NCBI RefSeq assembly: GCF_003610295.1
Contig: NZ_RAPV01000001.1
Coordinates: 558,001-622,000, forward strand
Origin: Paraburkholderia sp. BL23I1N1
GTDB taxonomy: Bacteria > Pseudomonadota > Gammaproteobacteria > Burkholderiales > Burkholderiaceae
Direction: 5' to 3'
DNA length: 64,000 nt
Shown here: piece after piece, positions 50,421 through 58,270 of the stretch
Position numbering within the stretch: position 1 is the stretch's first letter
How the letters are laid out: every line of letters starts with the position of its first letter
Position numbers and translations under genes: made by a program
The notes under the pieces: model-generated
Told to the model about the DNA's origin: nothing
What the model saw: the letters and a program-made list of their open reading frames with translations, nothing else
Databases searched by the model: none

Positions 50421-50645
50421 ATGACCACCACCATCGAACGCGACGCACATTTGGATTTGCTGCTGTCGATCGCGCATGAAACGCTCGGCATCGCGACGTT
50501 CGAACTGAGCGGCAAGGCGAGCGCCGATTTGCGTATCGTGCGCGTCGATAGCCTCGCGAGAGCGCTGGAAGCGGCCTACGATGCCGGCCTCATGGTCGGT
50601 CGTCGAGTAAGCGCCAACCGAGGTCTTGCGGGCCAGCAACAGTGA
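50421..50645 (+). CDS. Small conserved-looking protein, DUF6900-like
   Basis: A 74-residue protein. The pattern LLLSIAHETLGIATFELSGKASADLRIVRVDSLARALEAAYDAG resembles the small DUF6900-type proteins (an A..TLGI.TLE block followed by ALEAAY.AG), recalled from memory and not searched. AGGAG lies 7 bases before the ATG. No function is known. Confidence 0.65.
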   Translation: MTTTIERDAHLDLLLSIAHETLGIATFELSGKASADLRIVRVDSLARALEAAYDAGLMVGRRVSANRGLAGQQQ

Positions 50646-50696
50646 TGCGGATTAGCACCGTATCTCAATGCCTTATTTCAATGTTTCAGGCAGGGC

Positions 50697-50734
50697 AACA
50701 AAAAGCCCCGCGCAGCATGACTGGGCGGGGCTTT
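50697..50734 (-). terminator. Intrinsic terminator of the tRNA-Leu gene
   Basis: AAAGCCCCGC (50702-50711) pairs with GCGGGGCTTT (50725-50734), and on the minus strand the stem is followed by TTTTTGTT. It lies 33 bases after the tRNA 3' end. Confidence 0.92.
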
Positions 50735-50766
50735 CTGATTTTATGCGGTACTGCTCGAATCTTTTT

Positions 50767-50851
50767 TGGTGCCCAGGGCCGGAATCGAACCGGCACGCCT
50801 TGCGGCGGGGGATTTTGAGTCCCCTGCGTCTACCAATTTCACCACCTGGGC
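50767..50851 (-). tRNA. tRNA-Leu (anticodon CAA)
   Basis: An 85-base type II tRNA on the minus strand. The acceptor stem GCCCAGG pairs with CCTGGGC, the anticodon loop CTCAAAA gives CAA, a long variable arm is present and the T arm GGTTCGATTCC is standard. CCA is encoded. It reads UUG codons. Confidence 0.97.
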
Positions 50852-50957
50852 AGGTCCCGCAGCGCACGCGTCAGCGAATGGCGCGCGGCGAAGACGGAGA
50901 TTATGGCGGAAAATTCGATGGCGGGCAAGCCGCATGCCTTCTTCGCGTGCTCAGTCA

Positions 50958-52343
50958 TTAAACTGTGCGTGAAAACCGTTCGAGCGTCTGCTGGGCGAGA
51001 TAGCGGTCGAACACCATCGCGATGTTGCGCACGAGCATGCGCCCGGCCATCTGCACTTCGAGCTTGCTGCCGCTTACCGACACCAGCCCATCCTGCTCGA
51101 AGCTACGTAAGCGCTCAAGTTCCGGCTCGAACGTATCGGCGAAGCGAATGCCGTACGCGGCCTCGAATTCGTCGAAGCGCAGTTCCAAATTGCACATCAA
51201 CTGCGTGATGACATCGCGACGCAGACGGTCGTCGGCAGTGAGGCGCACGCCGCGCGTGATCGCGAGCTTGCCGGCATCGATTGCCGCGGCATAGCCCGGC
51301 AGGTCCTTGACGTTCTGCGCGTACACGTCGCCGACCTTGCCTATCGATGACGCGCCGAAGCCGATCAGATCGCATTCAGCGCGCGTGCTGTACCCCTGGA
51401 AATTTCGATGCAACGTGCGCTGCGCCTGTGCGCGCGCGAGTTCATCGGTGGGCAGCGCGAAGTGATCCATGCCGATGTAGACATAGCCCGCGCCCGTCAG
51501 CCGTTCGACCACCCGTTGCAGAATCGCGAGGCGCACGGCCGGCGAGGGCAGCGTGGCCGCATCCATCTGCCGTTGCATCTTGAAGAGCTGCGGCATGTGC
51601 GCATACGCGAACACCGAAAGGCGATCGGGCGCGAGTTCGATCATCGTGTCGAGCGTGCGGCTGAAGCTATCGACCGTTTGATGCGGCAGCCCGTAAATCA
51701 GATCGACGCCGATCGAGTGGAACCCCGTGCCACGCGCGGCTTGCATGACCGAGGCAGTCATCTCGAGCGGTTGAATGCGATTGATCGCCTGCTGCACCAC
51801 CGGATCGAAATCCTGTACGCCGAGACTGAGCCGGTTAAAGCCTAGCGTGCGCAAATGCGCAATGGTCTCTGGCGATGCCTCGCGCGGATCGACTTCGATC
51901 GAATACTCGCCTTCAGTATCGGGCAGTAGCGTGAAGTGCTCGCGCGCCGTTGCCATCAGTTCCGTCATTTCGTCATGCGACAGGAACGTGGGCGTGCCGC
52001 CGCCCCAATGCAATTGCGAGACCGGGCGCCGCGTGTCGAAACACGCTGCCTGCAAGGCCATTTCGCGCTTCAGTTGCGTGACGTAAGGACGCGCGTGCGC
52101 GCGGTTTTTCGTCGCGACCTTGTTGCAGCCGCAGTAGAAACATACGGTGTCGCAAAAGGGGATGTGGAAGTACAGCGAGAGATCGGTGGCGCAAGCGCCG
52201 GGGTCTGCCGCGGCGCGTAAATAGTCGGCGGGATCGAACGTGTCGCGGAACTGCAAGGCGGTCGGATAGGACGTATACCGTGGACCGTTCGCGTTGTATT
52301 TGGCGAGCAGGTCGGGGCGGAATAGTGTGTTGGCGGTGGTCAT
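50958..52343 (-). CDS. hemN: Oxygen-independent coproporphyrinogen III oxidase
   Basis: A 461-residue radical-SAM enzyme that converts coproporphyrinogen III to protoporphyrinogen IX without oxygen. The N-terminal YNANGPRYTSYPTALQF and the FCDTVCFYCGCNKV cluster motif, with the extra Cys of true HemN, distinguish it from HemW. The length fits E. coli HemN (457). The start MTTANTLFRPDLLAKYN at 52343 aligns with the family; a GTG at 52367 is possible. Confidence 0.95.
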   Translation of the reverse strand: MTTANTLFRPDLLAKYNANGPRYTSYPTALQFRDTFDPADYLRAAADPGACATDLSLYFHIPFCDTVCFYCGCNKVATKNRAHARPYVTQLKREMALQAACFDTRRPVSQLHWGGGTPTFLSHDEMTELMATAREHFTLLPDTEGEYSIEVDPREASPETIAHLRTLGFNRLSLGVQDFDPVVQQAINRIQPLEMTASVMQAARGTGFHSIGVDLIYGLPHQTVDSFSRTLDTMIELAPDRLSVFAYAHMPQLFKMQRQMDAATLPSPAVRLAILQRVVERLTGAGYVYIGMDHFALPTDELARAQAQRTLHRNFQGYSTRAECDLIGFGASSIGKVGDVYAQNVKDLPGYAAAIDAGKLAITRGVRLTADDRLRRDVITQLMCNLELRFDEFEAAYGIRFADTFEPELERLRSFEQDGLVSVSGSKLEVQMAGRMLVRNIAMVFDRYLAQQTLERFSRTV

Positions 52344-52575
52344 GGAGCGCTCGGGTTTGACGGCCACCCTTGAAGAGGCACGAACCGGCGGGTTCTCGAG
52401 ACCGGATCGAACAGCGCAAACGCCTCTTGAGCGTGGCCTTTCGTAGCCATCAAGTTTACGTGAGCGACCTTCTGCCGGATTGTGTAAAAAGGTCGCACGG
52501 GATGCGATGGCACAATGCGGGTCTGGCGCTGCGTTGTCAGTTGTGTTGCTGGTTTTCGAGTTCAGGAAAAATGTT

Positions 52576-52905
52576 GTGAGTGATATACCGAACAGCGTGC
52601 TGAAGCGCGAGTCCCCGTTCCATGTGGACGGTCATGCGTGCCGCCCCGATTGCGGCGCGTGCTGTATCGCGCCGTCGATTTCGAGCCCGATTCCAGGCAT
52701 GCCGAATGGCAAACCGGCGGGCGTGCGCTGCGTGCAACTCGGCGATGATCTGCGCTGCGCGATCTTCGGTCAGCCAGAGCGGCCGGCATGTTGTTCCGGT
52801 TTGCAACCGCAGGCGGACATGTGCGGCGCAAGCCGCAGCGAAGCACTCGCGTGGCTTACCCAGCTGGAAACGCTGACGCAACCGCAACAGGCGGCACGCC
52901 GATAG
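52576..52905 (+). CDS. YkgJ-family cysteine cluster protein
   Basis: A 109-residue protein with the cysteine arrangement CRPDCGACC near residue 18, then [22 protein letters not shown], typical of the YkgJ/CxxCxxCC family that probably binds a metal or Fe-S cluster. A GTG start at 52576 with AGGA nine bases upstream is chosen over an in-frame ATG at 52480, because sequence before it is not conserved-looking. Function unknown. Confidence 0.78.
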   Translation: MSDIPNSVLKRESPFHVDGHACRPDCGACCIAPSISSPIPGMPNGKPAGVRCVQLGDDLRCAIFGQPERPACCSGLQPQADMCGASRSEALAWLTQLETLTQPQQAARR

Positions 52906-52994
52906 CGCTTGAACGATTCCGCCTTGCCATCCTCGCAGACAGGCACAACCCAACGTAACCGCATGCTCGAGAAGGCTTCCCCAGGAGATTTCGC

Positions 52995-53588
52995 ATGACT
53001 CGACCCGCTGCGCCGACCCGGCGCCGCTTCCTGCTTGCAGCGCTGACAGGCACCACCGCGCTTGGCCTCACCGTGTCGCTGGCGGCCTGCGCGACGCCGA
53101 TCTTTCCGTTCATCCCCTCGCATTACACGTTCTCGCAGCAGCAGGTGCAGGACGCGGTGCAGCGCAAATTCCCGTATCAACGCACGGTTTCGCAGGTGTT
53201 CGAGGTTGCGCTGACCAATCCGGTGGTCGGTTTCCTGCCGGACGCGAACCGCGTTTCGGTGATGCTCGATGCACGCTTTGCGAGCCCGTTCATGCCGCAA
53301 CCGGTCGATGGTGTCTTCACGCTGTCGAGCGAGCTGGCTTACGACGCCGCCAGCAAATCGGTCGTGCTGAAGTCGCCGAACGTCGACAACGTCAGCGTAA
53401 GCGGGCAGGCGCAGGCTTACACGCAGCAGATCAATTCCGCGGCGGCCGTGCTCGCCACGCAGTTGCTGACCAACTATCCGATCTACACCTTCAAGCCCGA
53501 ACAGCTTCAATTTGCCGGGGTGAATTACGAACCCGGTACAATCACCATCCTTACAAACGGCATACGCGTGCAAATCGTCGAGAAATGA
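52995..53588 (+). CDS. DUF1439 lipoprotein (YceB-like)
   Basis: A 197-residue exported protein. The leader has RRR near residue 10, a hydrophobic segment and a lipobox SLAAC, so it should be lipidated. The mature part (SHYTFSQQQVQDAVQRKFPYQRTVSQVFEVALTNPVVGF and YTFKPEQLQFAG) matches the DUF1439 family, a lipid-binding-like fold by family knowledge. AGGAGA precedes the ATG. Confidence 0.88.
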   Translation: MTRPAAPTRRRFLLAALTGTTALGLTVSLAACATPIFPFIPSHYTFSQQQVQDAVQRKFPYQRTVSQVFEVALTNPVVGFLPDANRVSVMLDARFASPFMPQPVDGVFTLSSELAYDAASKSVVLKSPNVDNVSVSGQAQAYTQQINSAAAVLATQLLTNYPIYTFKPEQLQFAGVNYEPGTITILTNGIRVQIVEK

Positions 53589-53669
53589 CGCTGCGCGCGG
53601 CTGGCAGGGCCGCGCGCGCACCGTGCTGACCCTGTTCGTTTCGACTATCTACAGCGATGAGGGTCACGG

Positions 53670-54506
53670 ATGGACTGGCTAATGGCTTGCAAGGCGCTGA
53701 TTCTGGGCGTCGTCGAAGGGTTGACGGAATTTTTGCCGGTGTCGAGTACCGGCCATTTGATCGTCGCGGGCAGTCTGCTCAATTTCACGGACGCACACGC
53801 GAAAACCTTCGATGTCGTGATCCAGCTCGGCGCGATACTGGCCGTGTGCTGGGAGTTTCGTCGGCGCATTGGCAGCGTGGTGGTTGGCTTGCCCAGCCGG
53901 CCCGACGCGAGGCGCTTCACGCTGAACGTGATCATCGCAACGATTCCGGCTGTCGTGCTCGGCTTGCTGTTCGAGAAGGCCATCAAGGCGGCACTGTTTT
54001 CGCCGGTGCCGGTCGCCTTCGCGCTGGTGGCGGGCGGGGTGGTGATTCTCTGGGCCGAAGCGCGCCAGCGCACGCGGGGCGACGCGGCGGCGCGCGTTCA
54101 GCACGTCGACGATTTGGGCCCGCTGGATGCGTTGAAAGTCGGTCTCGCTCAGTGTTTCGCGCTGATCCCTGGCATGTCGCGCTCGGGTTCGACGATTGTC
54201 GGCGGGATGCTGTTTGGCCTCGAGCGGCGTGTCGCCACGGAGTTCTCTTTTTTCCTCGCGATTCCGATCATCTTCGGCGCGACGGCTTACGAGCTTTATA
54301 AAGACTGGCATTTGCTGTCCGTGGACGCGTTTGGCAGTTTCGCGCTCGGTTTCGTGGCGGCCTTTATCAGTGCCTTTGCTTGCGTGCGCTGGCTCCTGCG
54401 GTATATCTCCGCGCACGACTTCACCGTGTTCGCGTGGTACCGGATCGGCTTCGGCCTGTTGATTCTGCTGGTCGGCTACAGCGGCGCGTTGAGCTGGGCG
54501 GACTGA
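53670..54506 (+). CDS. uppP: Undecaprenyl-diphosphatase
   Basis: A 278-residue BacA/UppP-type membrane phosphatase that recycles undecaprenyl diphosphate to the lipid carrier of cell-wall synthesis. The two active-site motifs [17 protein letters not shown] near residue 13 and [13 protein letters not shown] near 170 are intact. GAGGGT precedes the ATG. Confidence 0.97.
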   Translation: MDWLMACKALILGVVEGLTEFLPVSSTGHLIVAGSLLNFTDAHAKTFDVVIQLGAILAVCWEFRRRIGSVVVGLPSRPDARRFTLNVIIATIPAVVLGLLFEKAIKAALFSPVPVAFALVAGGVVILWAEARQRTRGDAAARVQHVDDLGPLDALKVGLAQCFALIPGMSRSGSTIVGGMLFGLERRVATEFSFFLAIPIIFGATAYELYKDWHLLSVDAFGSFALGFVAAFISAFACVRWLLRYISAHDFTVFAWYRIGFGLLILLVGYSGALSWAD

Positions 54507-54531
54507 GTCTTCAGTCCTCTTTCGAATCATG

Positions 54532-54560
54532 AAAAAAGGTCCGCGTTTGCGGACCTTTTT
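54532..54560. terminator. Bidirectional terminator between uppP and trmB
   Basis: AAAAAAGGTCCGC-GTTT-GCGGACCTTTTT: a 7-bp GC stem (54538-54544, 54549-54555) flanked by six A and five T residues. It serves the convergent uppP and trmB genes. Confidence 0.93.
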
Positions 54561-54589
54561 CTTTGGGCGAGCGAGTTATAGCGTGCGGT

Positions 54590-55384
54590 TTACGCCGCGC
54601 CGCGCTTCCTGAACACGAGATCCCACACGCCGTGCCCAAGTCGCAGCCCGCGACGCTCGAACTTCGTCACCGGACGATATTCGGGACGCGGCGCGTAGCC
54701 GTCGGCGGTATTTTCCAGAGCGGAATCGGCGCCCAGGACTTCGAGCATCTGCTCAGCGTAGTTCTGCCAGTCGGTCGCGCAATGAAGGTACGCGCCCGGC
54801 TTCAGACGCGAAACCAGCAACGCGACAAACTTCGGCTGGATCAGCCGGCGCTTATGGTGGCGCGCCTTGTGCCATGGGTCGGGAAAGAAGATATGGACGC
54901 CGTCGAGGCTGTCCGGCGCGATCATCTGCTCGAGCACTTCGACCGCGTCGTGCTGAATGATGCGGATGTTCGACAGCGCCTGCTCGCCCATCAGCTTCAG
55001 CAGCGCGCCGACGCCTGGCTCATGCACTTCGACGCCGAGGAAGTCGTCGTCCGGACGGTGCGAGGCAATCTCCGCGGTGGTTGCGCCCATGCCGAAGCCG
55101 ATTTCCAACACACGCGGCGCCGCGCGGCCGAACACGCCAGTCCAGTCGGGCTGCTGAGGTGTGAAGGGCACGACGAAGCGCGGGCCGAGTTCGTCCATCG
55201 CGCGGCGCTGGCCGGTCGACACGCGACCCGCACGTGTGACGAAGCTGCGGATGCGGCGTCGATGCAGGGCTTCTTCTGGCGGGGTGTCGGTGCCGGCATC
55301 GGCGTCGGCCGGTTGGTCTTCAGCTTCGATGGAAGGCGGCGGGAGTTCGTCCGGCAAGCCGGCGTCGTTTGGATCGTGGATCAT
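54590..55384 (-). CDS. trmB: tRNA (guanine-N7)-methyltransferase
   Basis: A 264-residue SAM-dependent enzyme methylating G46 of tRNA. The SAM site [16 protein letters not shown] is near residue 92, and the catalytic and tRNA-binding [17 protein letters not shown] block is intact. The first 50 residues are an acidic, Pro-rich extension ([20 protein letters not shown]) not needed for catalysis. The start could be later. Confidence 0.96.
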   Translation of the reverse strand: MIHDPNDAGLPDELPPPSIEAEDQPADADAGTDTPPEEALHRRRIRSFVTRAGRVSTGQRRAMDELGPRFVVPFTPQQPDWTGVFGRAAPRVLEIGFGMGATTAEIASHRPDDDFLGVEVHEPGVGALLKLMGEQALSNIRIIQHDAVEVLEQMIAPDSLDGVHIFFPDPWHKARHHKRRLIQPKFVALLVSRLKPGAYLHCATDWQNYAEQMLEVLGADSALENTADGYAPRPEYRPVTKFERRGLRLGHGVWDLVFRKRGAA

Positions 55385-55520
55385 TATCGATGCTGCTACA
55401 AGGGTGAGGGCTCGGCGGCTTGCATGGCGTATTGCGAGGCGCCTTTTTGCGCTTGAGCGGCGCGGGCCGCAGTTCGCAGGCGCGGTTTGCTCGAATCGCC
55501 AGGCTAGCCGCCGCCACTAC

Positions 55521-55548
55521 AAAAAAGCCGCCTTCATGGGAGGCGGCT
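55521..55548 (-). terminator. Orphan minus-strand terminator
   Basis: AGCCGCCT (55526-55533) pairs with AGGCGGCT (55541-55548) and is followed on the minus strand by TTTTTT. No gene ends just before it. It is best explained as the original terminator of tRNA-Gly, now 2.5 kb away (see the repeat at 55583). Confidence 0.8.
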
Positions 55549-55582
55549 CGTGCTGGATTCTGCTGATGGTTCAGCAGGAAGG

Positions 55583-55593
55583 TGGAGCGGGCG
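55583..55593. repeat. Direct repeat of the tRNA-Gly 3' end (putative att site, distal copy)
   Basis: TGGAGCGGGCG is identical to 58114-58124, which is the CCA tail, discriminator base and 3' acceptor strand of tRNA-Gly read on the plus strand. The match stops at both ends of the 11 bases. Confidence 0.6.
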
Positions 55594-55678
55594 TTGCAAG
55601 TGCGCGTACGGTAGCACACCCGAAAAGGGTGCGTCCAGACGGTCGGCGGTTTGAGGGGGGATGCCCCTATGTGTTTCG

Positions 55679-56884
55679 TCAAGCATTAGGGGCGGATTTC
55701 GGCTGGTAGAGGGTGCCGTCGCGCAGCATTGCGAACAGCACGTCGCAGCGCCGTCTGGCAAGGGCGATGAGAGCCTGATTGTGGCGCTTGCCCTGCTGGA
55801 CCTTGCGGGCGTAATAGTCCCTTGAGATCGGGTCTCGCAGGGCGGCAAAGGCAGAGAGGAAGAGCGCACGCTTGAGCACCTTGTTGCCCCGCCTGGATGG
55901 GTGTTCGCCACGGATAGAAGAGCCTGAGCGTCGAGTGACCGGGGCGAGGCCGGCGTAGGCGGCGAGATGTGCGGCTGACGCGAAGGCTTTGTGAGCAACT
56001 TCAGTGAGGAGTCGGGCGGCGGTCCTGACGCCGACTCCCGGCATGCTGGTCAGGACTGGCCAAAGAGGGTGCGCATGTACCAGGCGTTCAACTTCGCTGG
56101 CAACCTCGTCGCGTTGTTTGCGCAAAGATGCGAGCTGCAGGGCCAGACGCGGCATGACGATGGTTGATGCCTGAGTACCGGGTACGACCACAGCCTGTTC
56201 GCTGAGCGCCTGAACGATTTCGGCAGCGAGGTTTTTGCCCATACGAGGTGCAAGTTTGGTGAGGCGGTTGGCGAGTGTTTTTTCGCTGGTTGCGGCAAGC
56301 TCGGCGGGCGACGGGTATCGCTCAAGCAGATCGAGCACGGCCGGATGGTCGAGGCGCGGCCCCAGAACCCGTTCCAGTGCAGGATGGATCTGGGTAAGCA
56401 GGCCGCGAATGCGGTTGCTGGTCTGTGTGATCTGTGCGGCGAGATCGTCATCGAAACCGCACAACATGGTGAGTTCGGCGAGCGGCGCGTCGGCCAGTCG
56501 AAGCGAGCGCAGCGTGTGCGGCATCGAGCGGGCAGCTTCGGCAATGATGGCGGCATCGCGGGCGTCGGTTTTGGCTTCGCCCGCATGCAGATCGGCGATG
56601 CGGCGCATGGCCAGACCTGGCAGATAGGCGACCAGAACGCCTTCGGCGCGGGCGACTGCCAGCGGCAACGCACCGATGGTGGCGGGCTGGTCGACGACGA
56701 ATAGAAGTTGACCGTGCGCCTTGAGTTCAGTGATGAGGGCGCGCAGTTTAGTCTCATCGTTTGGAAGCGCTTTGTTGTACAGGCGCTTTCCGGTCCGATC
56801 GAGAGCGACGGCGTGATGATGGCCTTTACCTACGTCAACGCCAACGAAGACGTCGACGGAGTTATGTTGTTGGTTTTCTTGCAT
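55679..56884 (-). CDS. IS110-family transposase (DEDD recombinase)
   Basis: A 401-residue transposase. The N-terminal RuvC-like domain has VFVGVDVGKGHHHAVALDR, FVVDQPATIG and the KTDARDAAIIAEAAR block that supply the DEDD acidic residues. The C-terminal Transposase_20 domain has LTSMPGVGVRTAARLLTEV, FASAAHLAAYAGLAPVTRRSGSSI and the serine region GEHPSRRGNKVLKRAL. The start MQENQQHNSVDVFVG at 56884 is preferred; an in-frame codon at 56947 would enter the non-coding end. The gene looks complete. Confidence 0.94.
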   Translation of the reverse strand: MQENQQHNSVDVFVGVDVGKGHHHAVALDRTGKRLYNKALPNDETKLRALITELKAHGQLLFVVDQPATIGALPLAVARAEGVLVAYLPGLAMRRIADLHAGEAKTDARDAAIIAEAARSMPHTLRSLRLADAPLAELTMLCGFDDDLAAQITQTSNRIRGLLTQIHPALERVLGPRLDHPAVLDLLERYPSPAELAATSEKTLANRLTKLAPRMGKNLAAEIVQALSEQAVVVPGTQASTIVMPRLALQLASLRKQRDEVASEVERLVHAHPLWPVLTSMPGVGVRTAARLLTEVAHKAFASAAHLAAYAGLAPVTRRSGSSIRGEHPSRRGNKVLKRALFLSAFAALRDPISRDYYARKVQQGKRHNQALIALARRRCDVLFAMLRDGTLYQPKSAPNA

Positions 56885-57075
56885 CGAAGTGTTTATGCAG
56901 ATTGAGCTGGTTGGCCTGCAACATCGGTGGCAAGTCTCGGCATCCACGTTACGGACGGCCTCAAGATGTTCCCGGCCGAGCCCCTATTAGCGATCACCAG
57001 CCACCCACCAGGCCCGGTGACAACCCCCCCCCCCGGATCATGGCTGCGACTGGGGGCGAGAATCATGCCGGGCCT
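56885..57075 (-). ncRNA. Putative IS110 bridge-RNA region
   Basis: The non-coding left end immediately upstream of an IS110 transposase encodes the guide (bridge) RNA in characterised members. Here the minus strand shows GC-rich paired words (AGGCCCGG near 57074 and CCGGGCCT near 57011) and no open frame. The RNA's exact ends and loops were not modelled. Confidence 0.4.
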
Positions 57076-57225
57076 AGCTGGCCAAATCCTCAATTATCGA
57101 GGAGTGAAGATAGTAACGGGGAATCGGCACCAAGATTACGTTTTCATAACCATGATTGAGATTCGTATGATTTAATCGCGTTGTAAGCCTTCCTCTTGCA
57201 ACGATTATCAAAGCGAAAATCCATC

Positions 57226-57609
57226 ATGGGCAAATACGCGCACAATCATCGGCAGGCAAAAGCCGCCAAAACGGATTGGGTCGCTATCGATCCAACCGCG
57301 GTTCTGACTACTTCCCAGAATGCGCTTCGTAAAGCGATGGCCATTGAAGGCGTGCCGCTCACGCAATTCAACGATTTACTGTGGCTGATGGCGCAGGAGT
57401 CGTGCGGCGTGGCGGACGTGCGCAATGGCAAATCGTCCGCGCGCGGGCTTTATCAGTTGCTGCCGCCTCAATATGAATTGAATCCGAATGGCGAAAAATC
57501 GTTCGGCAATGCAATTGAAGAATGTCAGGGCGGGATTCGCTATATTCTCGGGCGATATCACACCGCTGCGTCAGCGCGGCTCGCATGGGAAGCAAACCAC
57601 TGGTGTTGA
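57226..57609 (+). CDS. Small lysozyme/lytic transglycosylase-like protein
   Basis: A 127-residue protein with a transglycosylase-type core: catalytic-type Glu58 in WLMAQESCGVADV, followed by NGKSSARGLYQLL, and the C-terminal YHTAASARLAWEANHWC segment common in SLT-like domains. There is no signal peptide; the N-terminus is basic and hydrophilic (MGKYAHNHRQAKAAK). It lies directly downstream of the IS110 left end in visibly AT-richer DNA and four bases before the next gene. It could be an endolysin-like or secreted wall hydrolase. Start ATG at 57226; an earlier in-frame codon at 57196 is less likely. Confidence 0.7.
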   Translation: MGKYAHNHRQAKAAKTDWVAIDPTAVLTTSQNALRKAMAIEGVPLTQFNDLLWLMAQESCGVADVRNGKSSARGLYQLLPPQYELNPNGEKSFGNAIEECQGGIRYILGRYHTAASARLAWEANHWC

Positions 57610-57612
57610 GCA

Positions 57613-58095
57613 TTGAACAAGTTTCTATTGATGGGCTTCGTTTCGGCCGCGTGCTGGATGGGCGTAGCGCAAGCCGTTGATGCCGGCACGCCGCGCTTTG
57701 AAGAGTTCGCGGTGAGCGACACCTTTGCGGGCAAAGCGGCGAAAGTGCGGCTCGTATCCGCGAGCGACAAGGAATATGCAACGCGTATCCGCGAAGCCAG
57801 TCGGCAGAAGCCCAACTTCGCCGGGCACTGCGTGCTGGCAAGCTGGGGCTGCGGGGCGTCCTGCGTGTCGAGCGTGGCGATCAATGCGAAGACCGGCCGC
57901 GTCACGTGGCTGCCTTTTACGGTGTGCTGCTGGGATGTGGATGTGAAGGAGCCGCTCGAATTCCGGCGCGACAGTCGCCTCCTCGTGGTTCACGGCAGCC
58001 GGAATGAAGAGGGAAGCGGGACGTACTACTACGCGTTGGATAAAGAAGGGAATTTCAAACTGGTCAAGGCGGTCGAGAAGACCGCGAAGAACTAG
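57613..58095 (+). CDS. Exported cysteine-containing hypothetical protein
   Basis: A 160-residue protein with a Sec signal peptide (KFLLMGFVSAACWMGVAQA, cleavage near residue 21) and a mature domain with five cysteines (FAGHC, WGC, GASC and VCC). The NFAGHCVLASWGCG and RVTWLPFTVCCWD blocks recall a widespread uncharacterised family. The start is a TTG at 57613, four bases after the upstream stop, so translation is coupled; an internal ATG at 57631 would shorten the signal peptide. Location and pairing with a wall hydrolase suggest a possible periplasmic inhibitor, but this is conjecture. Confidence 0.7.
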   Translation: MNKFLLMGFVSAACWMGVAQAVDAGTPRFEEFAVSDTFAGKAAKVRLVSASDKEYATRIREASRQKPNFAGHCVLASWGCGASCVSSVAINAKTGRVTWLPFTVCCWDVDVKEPLEFRRDSRLLVVHGSRNEEGSGTYYYALDKEGNFKLVKAVEKTAKN

Positions 58096-58113
58096 TGACG
58101 ATTTGAGAAATTC

Positions 58114-58124
58114 TGGAGCGGGCG
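58114..58124. repeat. tRNA-Gly 3' end, proximal copy of the 11-bp direct repeat
   Basis: TGGAGCGGGCG, part of the tRNA-Gly gene, repeated at 55583-55593. Together they bracket the IS110 element, the lysozyme-like gene and the exported-protein gene. Confidence 0.6.
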
Positions 58125-58187
58125 ATGGGAATCGAACCCACGGCTCTAGCTTGGGAAGCTAGGGTATTACCATTATACGACGCCCGC
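58114..58187 (-). tRNA. tRNA-Gly (anticodon CCC)
   Basis: A 74-base tRNA on the minus strand. The acceptor stem GCGGGCG pairs with CGCCCGC, the anticodon loop TTCCCAA gives CCC, and the T arm GGGTTCGATTCCC is standard. CCA is encoded. No terminator follows its 3' end directly, unlike tRNA-Leu. Confidence 0.96.
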
Positions 58188-58270
58188 AGAGCGCACAATT
58201 CTACTCGGGAAGGGGCAGTTAGCGCAAATCGCGCCGCCGCCCCTTATCTGCAAGCCGCACGGAGCGTCGT

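Larger units (their letters stand above)
55660..57075 (-). mobile_element. IS110-family insertion sequence (ends approximate)
   Basis: The element contains the transposase gene and, upstream of it on the minus strand, about 190 bases of non-coding left end (56885-57075). IS110 elements lack clear terminal inverted repeats and target duplications, so the borders are estimated. The 8-bp word GCCCCTAT occurs at both sides (55663-55670 and 56980-56987). The left end includes an 11-C run (57024-57034) and conserved-looking non-coding sequence that should encode the bridge RNA. Confidence 0.7.

Noticed and set aside
50766..50972. Short frames over tRNA-Leu
   Set aside because: Both strands are explained by the tRNA and its flanks.
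55320..55682. A 120-codon minus-strand frame between trmB and the IS110 element
   Set aside because: Passes through the orphan terminator and the tRNA-end repeat; no domain; treated as non-coding.
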